Position numbers and translations under genes: made by a program. The notes below the pieces were generated by a model. It searched no databases. It worked only from the letters and a program-made list of their open reading frames with translations, and had not been told where the DNA came from. Shown one piece after another: positions 32,225-38,365 of a stretch of DNA of 38,365 nucleotides. Each line of letters opens with the position of its first letter. Positions within the stretch are counted from its first letter, which is position 1. Origin of the DNA: Candidatus Bathyarchaeota archaeon (GTDB lineage Archaea > Thermoproteota > Bathyarchaeia > TCS64 > PIYN01); contig PIYN01000010.1 of NCBI GenBank assembly GCA_003601775.1, forward strand, positions 1-38,365, written 5' to 3'.

Positions 32225-33352
32225 TTAACGGGGCCTTGAGTAGGCCCTCAGATGCATCTCTGCCACCCGGTCCCAGGAGGTCCTTGACGCAAATCTACTG
32301 ATGCGCCCCCTTATGGCCCTTGAGAACTGGGGGTCTCGGAGGAGCCTGACGGCGATCTTCGCCAACTGCTTATAATCTCCGGGGGTGAAGAGGAGTTCGT
32401 CTGAGATGTAGCGGCTGATCTCCTCGAACTTCGGCGACCGAGCGGCCACGACGGGCTTTCGAGCCCCCAGGGCGAGGTGGAGCATCCCGCTGACGGACCA
32501 GTAGTTCATCTTCTCGGGGAAGAGGAGTACATCGGCGGAGCATATGCTCCTTTCAAGCCTCTCCTTTGAGAGGAAGTCGTTCAACAGGAATACGTTGTCT
32601 GAGAGGCCTAACTCCTCTATCAGGCCGAGGCATCGATCGACGTAGTCGTGGTACCTCCTATCCTTCTCGTAGTAGGGGTGGACGGAGCCGCCTATGAAGA
32701 GGAAGGCCTTGGGGCACCTCTCCAGTATGAGGGGCATCGCCCTTATCGAGATGTGGACCTGTTTCTGCTCCTTGAGGAAGCCGAACTGCGCCAATACCGG
32801 CCTCTCCTCAGGGAGATTAAAACACCCCCTCTTATCCGGCCTATGGCTCAGATGGAGGGTTCCATGGGGGATGACCCTCACCCTCCTGGGGGGGACCCCT
32901 ATCCTCAGCAGGACCCGTCTCGCCGTCTCCTGATGGACGATGATGTTCGCCCTCTCCCCTATCCCACGGTTTAACTCCTCGCAGTAGGGGTGGTAATCCG
33001 AGGTCTCCCTCGTCAGGACGGCGTGCATCGTCACGAAGACCCTGCGGTCCGAGAGGCCATCCAGTAACTCTAAAAACCTCTCAGGGGGGCTGTACCGCGT
33101 ATAGTCGTGCTGTATATGGACCACATCGGGCTGGGCCTCCTCCACCTCCCTCAGGACCGGCTCAACGAAACCCCGCTTTGAGTCGAAGCAGGGGATCACC
33201 CGGAGATCCCTCCTGTTTACCTCCCCGACGCTCCTCTCCGTGAGGACGACGACCTCCGCCCCCTTCCCGGCGAGAGCCTCCGCGAGCATCTCGGTGTACG
33301 TCCCGATGCCGCAGCGTAGGGGTGGGAAGGTCGAGACGAAGGCGACCCTCAT
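32225..33352 (-). CDS. Glycosyltransferase family 4 (GT-B fold)
   Basis: A 375-residue cytoplasmic glycosyltransferase. The N-terminal Rossmann half has FVSTFPPLRCGIGTYTEMLAEAL and DVVHIQHDYTRY; the C-terminal half has VLAQFGFLKEQKQVHISIRAMPLI and LFPEKMNYWSVSGMLHLALGARKPVVA. In most GT4 enzymes the last region reads E-x7-E; here the first acidic residue lies in LFPEKMN and the second is replaced, so sugar-nucleotide binding may be unusual. It starts 9 bp after the IPCT-DIPPS gene on the same strand, so it belongs to the inositol cluster. By context it could add mannose or another sugar to di-myo-inositol phosphate, or act in an unrelated lipid or glycan pathway. The acceptor cannot be told from the sequence. 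Confidence 0.88.
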   Translation of the reverse strand: MRVAFVSTFPPLRCGIGTYTEMLAEALAGKGAEVVVLTERSVGEVNRRDLRVIPCFDSKRGFVEPVLREVEEAQPDVVHIQHDYTRYSPPERFLELLDGLSDRRVFVTMHAVLTRETSDYHPYCEELNRGIGERANIIVHQETARRVLLRIGVPPRRVRVIPHGTLHLSHRPDKRGCFNLPEERPVLAQFGFLKEQKQVHISIRAMPLILERCPKAFLFIGGSVHPYYEKDRRYHDYVDRCLGLIEELGLSDNVFLLNDFLSKERLERSICSADVLLFPEKMNYWSVSGMLHLALGARKPVVAARSPKFEEISRYISDELLFTPGDYKQLAKIAVRLLRDPQFSRAIRGRISRFASRTSWDRVAEMHLRAYSRPR

Positions 33353-33361
33353 CCTCTCACC

Positions 33362-34780
33362 TCACTTGGCGTAGATCTTCTCGAGGTACTCCTCGATCTC
33401 AGCCATGGAGAGGTGCTCCGTCGTGAGTTTAGCCCTCAGGAGGCGGTAGACCGCCATAAGGTTCGTGACTACGGCGACCGCCCAGAGGGTGGCGACCACC
33501 TGCCCCAGAGTGCTTCCGACGAAGATCCACAGGTACCGCATATCCTTGCTGGCGGGTGAGCACTCCACGACCCACCTATCGACCTCCCCTCTCCTCGACT
33601 TGAAGGGGAAGCAGCGGTACAGCTTCGAGAGGGAGACCCAGTACCTCCTCGTGGGGGTCGATATCCCCGCTGGCACCGAGACGGCTATCGTCCCCGTCAG
33701 GGCGAGGAACGCCAAGAACCAGAGGAGGGGATCCAAGGTCTCGACGTACCCGTAGTAGGCCATCCCGAAGAAGACCGCGAGGTCCTCATAGAGATCCACG
33801 AAGGAGTCGAAGATACCGCCGTAGGTCGTCTTCATGTGCTTGATCCTCGCCAACTTCCCATCGACACCATCCAGAACCGAGCTGAGGAGGGCGAGGAGGC
33901 CCGCCGGGAGGGGGTGGTGGTAGATGAATAGGAGGGAGGACGCCACCGCCGCCAAGAGGCTTAGGAGGGTCACCTGATTGGGGGTGATGGGAGTCAGGGC
34001 GAAGAGCCTCGTGAGGGGTGTGTTCAGGTACCTGTACAGGGCCCTCGTGGCCAGGGCGTGTTTAGAGGCCTTGAAGAGGAGCAGCTTCTCGGCGGCCCTG
34101 AGGCTCTCGGGCGTATCCACGTCGAGCCAGTAGTCGCCGTCGTCTATGGGGAGGGCCCTGAGCCCCCCCTCCCCCGCCAGGTCCCTCATGCTCTCCGTCA
34201 GCGAGCAGCGACCCGCTTGGATATTCCTCTCCAGGACCTCGAAGAGGTAGGGCGTGCAGAGGAAGATCCCCGTGTCCACGCCGTTGAAGTCCCTCAGGTC
34301 CTTCCCTATATCCACGATCCTGTCCCCGACGACTCTGACCTTAGTGGCCTCATCCAAGTCAACGACGTCCTCCATGCAGGTGTCGACGCAGAGGATGCAC
34401 TCCCTCTCCCCAGGCTCACACCTCTTTAACTCTGACAGGATCTCCGGGTTGAAGATGTGATCCGACATGAGGAGGATGAACCTCCCGTTGAGGAGCCCCC
34501 TCGCTTCGTAGACCGATGTTCCGTTTCCCCTCCTCCAGAGCCTGTTCTCCACGTACTCTATGGCGACCCCGTATCTCCCTCCATCGCCCAGGAAGGCCCT
34601 GACCTCCTCCCCCCTGTACCCCGTCACGACCACGAACTCCCTTATCCCCGCCTCCTTAGCCGAGAGTATCACCCTCTCGATCAACCTCAACCCTAAGAGG
34701 GGCACCAGTGACTTTGGCCTCTCATCGGTGTACGGCCTCAACCTGTTGCCACGACCCGCGGCTATGATCAGTGCCTTCAC
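33362..34780 (-). CDS. Bifunctional CTP:inositol-1-phosphate cytidylyltransferase / DIP-phosphate synthase
   Basis: This is a fused enzyme of compatible-solute synthesis in hyperthermophiles. The N-terminal domain (about 1-235) activates L-myo-inositol 1-phosphate with CTP; the motif IIAAGRGNRLRPYTDERPKSLVPL and the metal-binding SDH (107-109) are visible. The C-terminal membrane domain (about 245-470) joins CDP-inositol to inositol phosphate. Its CDP-alcohol transferase signature DGVDGKLARIKHMKTTYGGIFDSFVD (residues 305-330) matches DxxDGxxARx8GxxxDxxxD exactly. Several TM helices follow. The same fusion is known from Archaeoglobus. The track start is TTG 34783; GTG 34780, after AGGAGGGGGG, is more likely. 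It lies between ino1 and a GT4 gene. A phospholipid inositol-phosphate synthase is the alternative, but the N-terminal fusion argues for DIP. Confidence 0.93.
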   Translation of the reverse strand: MKALIIAAGRGNRLRPYTDERPKSLVPLLGLRLIERVILSAKEAGIREFVVVTGYRGEEVRAFLGDGGRYGVAIEYVENRLWRRGNGTSVYEARGLLNGRFILLMSDHIFNPEILSELKRCEPGERECILCVDTCMEDVVDLDEATKVRVVGDRIVDIGKDLRDFNGVDTGIFLCTPYLFEVLERNIQAGRCSLTESMRDLAGEGGLRALPIDDGDYWLDVDTPESLRAAEKLLLFKASKHALATRALYRYLNTPLTRLFALTPITPNQVTLLSLLAAVASSLLFIYHHPLPAGLLALLSSVLDGVDGKLARIKHMKTTYGGIFDSFVDLYEDLAVFFGMAYYGYVETLDPLLWFLAFLALTGTIAVSVPAGISTPTRRYWVSLSKLYRCFPFKSRRGEVDRWVVECSPASKDMRYLWIFVGSTLGQVVATLWAVAVVTNLMAVYRLLRAKLTTEHLSMAEIEEYLEKIYAK

Positions 34781-34795
34781 CAACCCCCCCTCCTG

Positions 34796-34855
34796 AAAAA
34801 AGGGAAAGGGTCGCAGCCTTAGACCCCGCCCCGGCCCAGGGGGACCAGGCCTGGG
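34796..34855 (-). terminator. Hairpin and T-run between ino1 and the IPCT-DIPPS gene
   Basis: On the minus strand, after the ino1 stop, CCCAGG and CCTGGG (34835-34855) can form a 6-bp stem, and TTTTTT (34796-34801) follows about 33 nt later, close before the next ribosome site. It may partly end transcription after ino1. The stem and T-run are not adjacent, so this is not a classical intrinsic terminator. Confidence 0.35.
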
Positions 34856-34864
34856 GACTCCCCC

Positions 34865-35944
34865 TCAGCGCTCCCGCTTCCCCTGGATGAACTCCTCAAC
34901 CCATCTCCGGGCTATGTGGTCCTCCACCTGGATCGGGGGGTGCTTGAAGGCGTAGGCGGAGATGCTCGTCAGCGGCCCTGAGATCCCGCGATCCAACGCC
35001 AACTTCACCGCCCTTATGACGTCGATGACCACCCCGGCACTATTCGGGGAGTCCTCGACCTCGAGCTTGGCCGAGACCACCACTGGAAGGTTCCCGAAGT
35101 TCCTCCCCTTCAGGTGTATGTAGCATATCTTCTTGTCGCCGAGGAAGGGGACGTAGTCGGAGGGGCCGATCCTCGTCGGGACGGGGTAGGGAACCATGCT
35201 CGTCACCGCCTCCGTTTTGCTGACCCTCTTCGTCCTCAGCCGCTCCTCGCAGGTCATATTCAGGAAGTCCGTGTTCCCCCCGATATTCAACTGATAGGTC
35301 TCATCGACCACGACCCCCCTCTCAACGAAGAGGTTCACCAGGGCCCGATGGAGGATCGTCGCACCGACCTGGCTCTTGATGTCATCCCCGGCGACGGGCA
35401 GCCCCGCCCTCTCGAACCTCGCAGCCCACTTCCCATCGCTGGCGATGAACTCCGGGATGCAGTTCACGAAGGCGCAGCCCGCGTCGAGTGCGGCCTGGGC
35501 ATAGTACCGCGTCGCCTCGTAGCTGCCTACCGGGAGGAAGTTCACGAGCATATCCGCCTCGGTCTCCCTGAGGACCTCTGCGGCGTCCACCGGATCCTCG
35601 TCCTCGGCGTAGACCTTGAAGGCCTCCCTCATGTGCGGGGCGACGCCGTCGAGGATGGGCCCTGGGAGGACCTCGACGCCGAGTCTCGGCATGGGGTTAG
35701 CGAACTTGGCGCAGCAGTTGGGCTCGGCGAAGATCGCCTCGCTGAGGTCCTTCCCGATCTTCTCCCTGTTCACCTCGAAGGCCGCGACGAACCTTATATC
35801 CCTGATGTGGTATCCGCCGAAGTTCACGTGCATCAACCCTGGGATGAAGTCCCCCTCCTTCGCGTCCCGGTAGTACTTCACCCCTTGGACCAGGGCGGAG
35901 GCGCAGTTTCCGATCCCCGCTAACGCCACCCTTATCTCACCCAT
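34865..35944 (-). CDS. ino1: Myo-inositol-1-phosphate synthase
   Basis: NAD-dependent conversion of glucose 6-phosphate to L-myo-inositol 1-phosphate, the first step towards di-myo-inositol phosphate and inositol lipids. The N-terminal Rossmann loop is VALAGIGNCASALVQG, and family blocks DADMLVNFLPVGS-like (EADMLVNFLPVGSYEAT), FVNCIPEFIAS, GDDIKSQVGATILHR, LNIGGNTDFLNM and SPNSAGVVIDVIRAVKLALDRG are intact. Its length of about 360 residues matches the archaeal and actinobacterial form rather than the 500-residue eukaryotic one. The track start is GTG 35968. I prefer ATG 35944, since GGGGGGAG lies just before it and family members begin near MG-x-IRV. A TATA box near 35993 places the transcript start near 35966. 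Confidence 0.94.
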   Translation of the reverse strand: MGEIRVALAGIGNCASALVQGVKYYRDAKEGDFIPGLMHVNFGGYHIRDIRFVAAFEVNREKIGKDLSEAIFAEPNCCAKFANPMPRLGVEVLPGPILDGVAPHMREAFKVYAEDEDPVDAAEVLRETEADMLVNFLPVGSYEATRYYAQAALDAGCAFVNCIPEFIASDGKWAARFERAGLPVAGDDIKSQVGATILHRALVNLFVERGVVVDETYQLNIGGNTDFLNMTCEERLRTKRVSKTEAVTSMVPYPVPTRIGPSDYVPFLGDKKICYIHLKGRNFGNLPVVVSAKLEVEDSPNSAGVVIDVIRAVKLALDRGISGPLTSISAYAFKHPPIQVEDHIARRWVEEFIQGKRER

Positions 35945-35987
35945 CTCTACACTCCCCCCTACTGCCACGACTGATAGGCAGAGTCTG

Positions 35988-36020
35988 AGATATATTAGGG
36001 TATATTAGGCAATATTAATT
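35988..36020. repeat. Three near-tandem 10-bp AT-rich units overlapping the ino1 promoter
   Basis: TATATTAGGG (35991-36000), TATATTAGGC (36001-36010) and the weaker AATATTAATT (36011-36020) follow each other without gaps. On the minus strand the first one gives TAATATA, which is centred about 27 bp before the ino1 transcript start and is probably its TATA box. The exact 10-bp spacing puts the units on the same DNA face, as in a cooperative regulator site. Confidence 0.55.
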
Positions 36021-36053
36021 AACAATCTACCCACTAAGAAGTTTAGAACTCTC

Positions 36054-36062
36054 TTATATAAA
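36054..36062 (+). promoter_or_regulatory. Strong TATA box facing the zinc-ribbon operon
   Basis: TTATATAAA followed by CTTTAAG is one of the best TATA boxes in the window. Transcription would begin near 36085, about 160 nt before the first credible start codon (36246), leaving a long G+C-rich leader or an independent small RNA. A second, weaker GGTTTAATTG at about 36197 could be the operon promoter instead. Confidence 0.5.
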
Positions 36063-36245
36063 CTTTAAGTAGGATCTTGGCTCCCGTCGGCTGTTCCTTT
36101 TATCTCAAAGGGGATCACGGAGGGCTCCCGCATAGAAGGGAGGAGGAGGTTCATCCTCTCTGTAGCGTCTTGGCGGCTAAAAGCCCCCGGTCTGATCAGG
36201 TTTAATTGGGAGGATTCCCTATTACGTTGAGAAACGCCTGAGGAG

Positions 36246-36377
36246 ATGGGATGGTTGGCGGAGTGCTTCCTCTGCGGCAGGACGGATGAGGAGGTTGCCT
36301 TGATACCTGTCAGGGTCAAGGGGGAGGATCGGTGGGTCTGCGTCAGGTGCATACCCAAGTTGATACATGGGGGCTGA
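36246..36377 (+). CDS. Tiny zinc-ribbon protein (43 aa), not in the ORF track
   Basis: The frame from ATG 36246 to TGA 36375 encodes 43 residues with two CxxC pairs: ECFLCGRTDEE near the start and WVCVRCIPKLIHG near the end, about 24 residues apart, as in a minimal treble-clef or rubredoxin-like zinc site. GAGGAG directly precedes the ATG, and the next gene starts 5 bp after the stop, which supports real coding. The function is unknown; such small zinc proteins often bind nucleic acid or a partner enzyme. It was missed by the track because of its length. Confidence 0.72.
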   Translation: MGWLAECFLCGRTDEEVALIPVRVKGEDRWVCVRCIPKLIHGG

Positions 36378-36382
36378 GGGGG

Positions 36383-36640
36383 ATGTTTAGACGTAGGACG
36401 CCCCAGACCTGCCCGGGACTTGAGAAGTTCCTGAGACCCACTCCCTCCTTCATCAAGTGCCCCTTCTGCGGTGCTGAAGTGGAGATCTGGAGCGATGAGG
36501 ACTCGGCGATCTGCGATAACTGTGGCAGGAGGGTGCGCAGGGACCAGGAGGAGGTCTCATGCCTCGACTACTGCCCCTACGCGGAGAAATGTAGGGAGAT
36601 CCTCGCCTCCCTGAAGCGGGAGGAGGACCAAGGGGAGTAG
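36383..36640 (+). CDS. Small zinc-ribbon protein (85 aa)
   Basis: The protein is rich in cysteine pairs: an N-terminal CPGLEKFLRPTPSFIKCPFCGAEVEIWSDEDSAICDNCGRRV, then SCLDYCPYAEKC. The CPFC/CDNC pairs form one zinc ribbon, and the final cysteines (C-x3-C-x5-C) could bind a second metal or an Fe-S cluster. The track begins at 36332, but ATG 36383, preceded by GAGGGGG and 5 bp after the previous gene, is the better start. The EVEIWSDE core and the CLDYC ending recur, as I recall, in small conserved proteins of archaea and anaerobic bacteria without a known role. It sits 11 bp before the radical SAM gene. Confidence 0.8.
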   Translation: MFRRRTPQTCPGLEKFLRPTPSFIKCPFCGAEVEIWSDEDSAICDNCGRRVRRDQEEVSCLDYCPYAEKCREILASLKREEDQGE

Positions 36641-36651
36641 GGTTCGTCATC

Positions 36652-37461
36652 ATGGTCCGGGTGGGGAGGATCAGGTGTAAGACCCTGATGGGGAGGAGTG
36701 GGATCGAGGACGTAGACTACGCCATAAACCCCTACCTCGGGTGCCAGCATGGGTGCATCTACTGCTACGCCAGGTTTATGGGGAGACGCAATCACCCAGG
36801 GGAGGAGTGGGGGACCTACGTCGACGTGAAGGTCAACGCCCTCCAGTGCCTCGCGAGGGAGCTCCCGAGGAAGAAGCGGGGGGTCGTCCTCCTCTCCAGC
36901 GTCACGGACCCCTACCAGCCCCTGGAGAGGGAGTGGAGGCTGACGCGGGGCTGCCTACAGCTCCTCCTCGACTACGACTTCCCCACCAACATCCAGACGA
37001 AGTCCGTCCTCGTCCTCAGGGACCTGGACCTCCTCCAACGCTTCAGCGACATAGAGGTCGGCTTCACCATCACCACCATCGACGACGAGATCAGGGGGAT
37101 CTTCGAGCCCCATGCCTCCCCCGTGGAGAGACGCTTGGAGGCCCTCAGGGTGCTCAGCGACTCCGGCATCCCGACCTACGCCTTCCTCGGGCCCATGCTT
37201 CCCTATCTCAGCGAGGAGGGCCTTGAAGGGCTCCTCAGGGAACTCGCCCAGATCGGCGTAGACAGGGTCCTCGTGGACAGGCTGAACATCAAGGCGGGGA
37301 ACTGGCCCCCAATAAGGAGGGCCCTGGAGGAGAACTTCCCCCACCTCCTCCCGAGCTTCGCCTCAGCCCTACGCCAAGGCTCAAAATACTACGAGGGACT
37401 CCGCCTCAAGGTCTCCAGCCTCGCCCGTGAACTGGGCCTCCCGGTCTACTTCTGTTACTAA
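36652..37461 (+). CDS. Radical SAM protein, SPL-like (COG1533)
   Basis: A 269-residue radical S-adenosylmethionine enzyme. The 4Fe-4S cluster motif is CQHGCIYCYA (Cys31, Cys35, Cys38; C-x3-C-x2-C), followed by family features VVLLSSVTDPYQPLE, TKSVLVLRDLDLLQRF and GFTITTIDDEI. This places it in the spore-photoproduct-lyase-like COG1533 group, whose archaeal members have no known substrate; no photolyase-type DNA-binding domain is added here. It is the third gene of a tight cassette with two zinc-ribbon proteins (gaps of 5 and 11 bp). The partner proteins could deliver or present its substrate. The C-terminus (GLPVYFCY) is complete. Confidence 0.9.
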   Translation: MVRVGRIRCKTLMGRSGIEDVDYAINPYLGCQHGCIYCYARFMGRRNHPGEEWGTYVDVKVNALQCLARELPRKKRGVVLLSSVTDPYQPLEREWRLTRGCLQLLLDYDFPTNIQTKSVLVLRDLDLLQRFSDIEVGFTITTIDDEIRGIFEPHASPVERRLEALRVLSDSGIPTYAFLGPMLPYLSEEGLEGLLRELAQIGVDRVLVDRLNIKAGNWPPIRRALEENFPHLLPSFASALRQGSKYYEGLRLKVSSLARELGLPVYFCY

Positions 37462-37488
37462 GGTGGTCAGGGAGATGGGGTAAAGAAG

Positions 37489-37496
37489 GTTTAAAT
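37489..37496 (+). promoter_or_regulatory. TATA box of the 65-aa membrane protein
   Basis: GGTTTAAATG is centred about 37 bp before ATG 37530, leaving a leader of about 11 nt after AGGGAGACAGGGG. Confidence 0.5.
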
Positions 37497-37529
37497 GTTG
37501 ATAAACTGTTAGGGAGACAGGGGTATTAA

Positions 37530-37727
37530 ATGGGAAGGTTGGTTGAAAACGAGGGCCTAAACTACTGGCTCTGCGGTCTCATCTTCACTATCGTCTTCGG
37601 GATAGCCACCATGGCGATAAGCATCGTCAGGGTGATACCGATGCTGGGCTGGATAGTCTACCTCGCGGTCATGCCCTACGTCGCCGGTCGCCTGGTCGAC
37701 TTCGTCTCGGATAGGTGGATGGATTAG
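37530..37727 (+). CDS. Small membrane protein, two TM helices
   Basis: A 65-residue protein with two hydrophobic helices (WLCGLIFTIVFGIATMAISIV and LGWIVYLAVMPYVAGRLV) and a short charged end. I do not recognise a family. It has its own TATA box and ribosome site, so it is probably real. It is convergent with ppdK, overlapping by 4 bp. Confidence 0.65.
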   Translation: MGRLVENEGLNYWLCGLIFTIVFGIATMAISIVRVIPMLGWIVYLAVMPYVAGRLVDFVSDRWMD

Positions 37728-38365
37728 CCGGAGGCCTCCTCCCTCAGCGCTGCGACGGCCGCGGCCAGCCGTGCTACAGGTATCCTGAAGGGTGAGCAGC
37801 TGACGTAGTCCAAGCCTACCTTATGGAAGAAGTAGATGGAGTCAGGGTCCCCTCCGTGCTCCCCGCAGATCCCTATCTTCAAGTTCGGGTTCGCCTTCCT
37901 GCCGAGCTTGACGCCGATCTCCACGAGCTTCCCCACCCCCTTCACGTCCAGCGTCTGGAAGGGATCTCTCTCGAGAATGTGCTTGTCGAGGTAGATGGGG
38001 AGGAAGGTCCCCTGGGCGTCGTCCCTGCTTAGGCCGAGGCCTGTCTGGGTGAGGTCGTTCGTCCCGAAGCTGAAGAAGTCGACGATCTTGGCGATCTCGT
38101 CGGCGGTCAGGGCGGCCCGTGGGATCTCGATCATCGTCCCGTATCTATAGGGGATCTCGAAGCCGTACTTCTCCGCCACCTCCTTCCTCGCCTTCTCTAT
38201 CAGCTTCTTCAGGAAGGCCAGTTCCGTCCAGACGATGCTCCCGGGGATCATGATCTCGGGCCTCGGGTCGAAGCCCTCCTTCTTCAGCTCCGAGGCGGCC
38301 TCGAAGATCGCCCGGGCTTGGGTCTCGTAGATCTCAGGGTAGACGATCCCGAGCCGGCACATCCT
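37724..38365 (-). CDS. ppdK: Pyruvate phosphate dikinase, C-terminal part (truncated by window edge)
   Basis: PPDK interconverts pyruvate, ATP and phosphate with PEP, AMP and pyrophosphate, and works in glycolysis or gluconeogenesis in many archaea. Only about the last 213 residues of an enzyme of roughly 880 are present. They cover the end of the PEP/pyruvate-binding barrel: RLGIVYPEIYETQARAIFEA, GTMIEIPRAALTADEIA, FFSFGTNDLTQTGLGLSRDDA, and GICGEHGGDPDSI with the catalytic cysteine. VSCSPFRIPVARLAAA is the C-terminus. The gene runs off the right edge on the minus strand, and its frame is open there. A PEP synthase can be excluded by the RDDAQGTFLPIYLDKHI stretch typical of PPDK. Confidence 0.95.
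   Translation of the reverse strand, partial: RMCRLGIVYPEIYETQARAIFEAASELKKEGFDPRPEIMIPGSIVWTELAFLKKLIEKARKEVAEKYGFEIPYRYGTMIEIPRAALTADEIAKIVDFFSFGTNDLTQTGLGLSRDDAQGTFLPIYLDKHILERDPFQTLDVKGVGKLVEIGVKLGRKANPNLKIGICGEHGGDPDSIYFFHKVGLDYVSCSPFRIPVARLAAAVAALREEASG

Noticed and set aside
36077-36205. Short ORF from TTG 36077 in the leader before the zinc-ribbon genes
   Set aside because: It has a weak start, unremarkable composition, no motif and a poor distance to the TATA box.
1-38365. CRISPR array or other long tandem repeats
   Set aside because: I found no regularly spaced direct repeats of 20 bp or more, and no Cas genes.

Overview
The window looks like chromosomal DNA from a GC-rich, probably thermophilic archaeon. 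The supporting genes are an AMP phosphorylase, the RNase P protein Rnp4, diphthine synthase, a CTP-dependent riboflavin kinase with an N-terminal HTH, an archaeal FAD synthetase (RibL), RtcB, an A1-U72 initiator tRNA, many TATA-type promoters (several placed about 25 bp from a start codon, implying leaderless mRNAs), and genes for di-myo-inositol phosphate, a solute typical of hyperthermophiles. A TACK-type lineage is a reasonable guess, but no marker here fixes the phylum. I see no phage, IS element, CRISPR array or rRNA.

Layout. 1-4711: 3' part of AMP phosphorylase, a cysteine-rich DUF3795 protein, and the TldD/TldE pair. 4774-8450: an MFS transporter, dCMP deaminase, a decayed ferritin-like/VIT1-CCC1 iron transporter pseudogene, an unknown membrane protein and tRNA-Gly(GCC). 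8737-11428: a MoxR-type AAA+ ATPase with an unusual N-terminus (zinc ribbon plus coiled coil), overlapping a VWA-domain partner. 11494-21748: a YtcJ-like amidohydrolase, a small unknown protein, an SLC13 transporter, an MFS transporter, an HD-domain protein, a nucleotidyltransferase with no normal start codon, a large M14 metallopeptidase and a second YtcJ-like amidohydrolase.

21812-26590: an HVO_A0114-like HTH regulator divergent from rtcB; ribK convergent with, and overlapping, an rnp4-dphB-ribL operon in which dphB is fused to a DUF357 domain; initiator tRNA-Met. 26730-32096: two MFS transporters, a second SLC13 transporter, a small membrane protein and a nucleoside phosphorylase. 32225-35944: myo-inositol-1-phosphate synthase, a fused inositol-phosphate cytidylyltransferase/DIP-phosphate synthase and a GT4 glycosyltransferase, which form a solute-synthesis cluster. 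36246-38365: two tiny zinc-ribbon proteins followed by an SPL-like radical SAM protein, a 65-aa membrane protein and the 3' end of pyruvate phosphate dikinase.

How the genes fit together. Peptide and amide breakdown (TldDE, M14 peptidase, two amidohydrolases), six secondary transporters and PPDK suggest a heterotroph taking up organic acids and peptides. AMP phosphorylase, dCMP deaminase and a PNP-family enzyme cover nucleotide salvage. The least explained units are the zinc-ribbon MoxR/VWA pair, the double zinc-ribbon/radical SAM cassette, the DphB-DUF357 fusion, and the possible regulatory DNA upstream of the inositol cluster.
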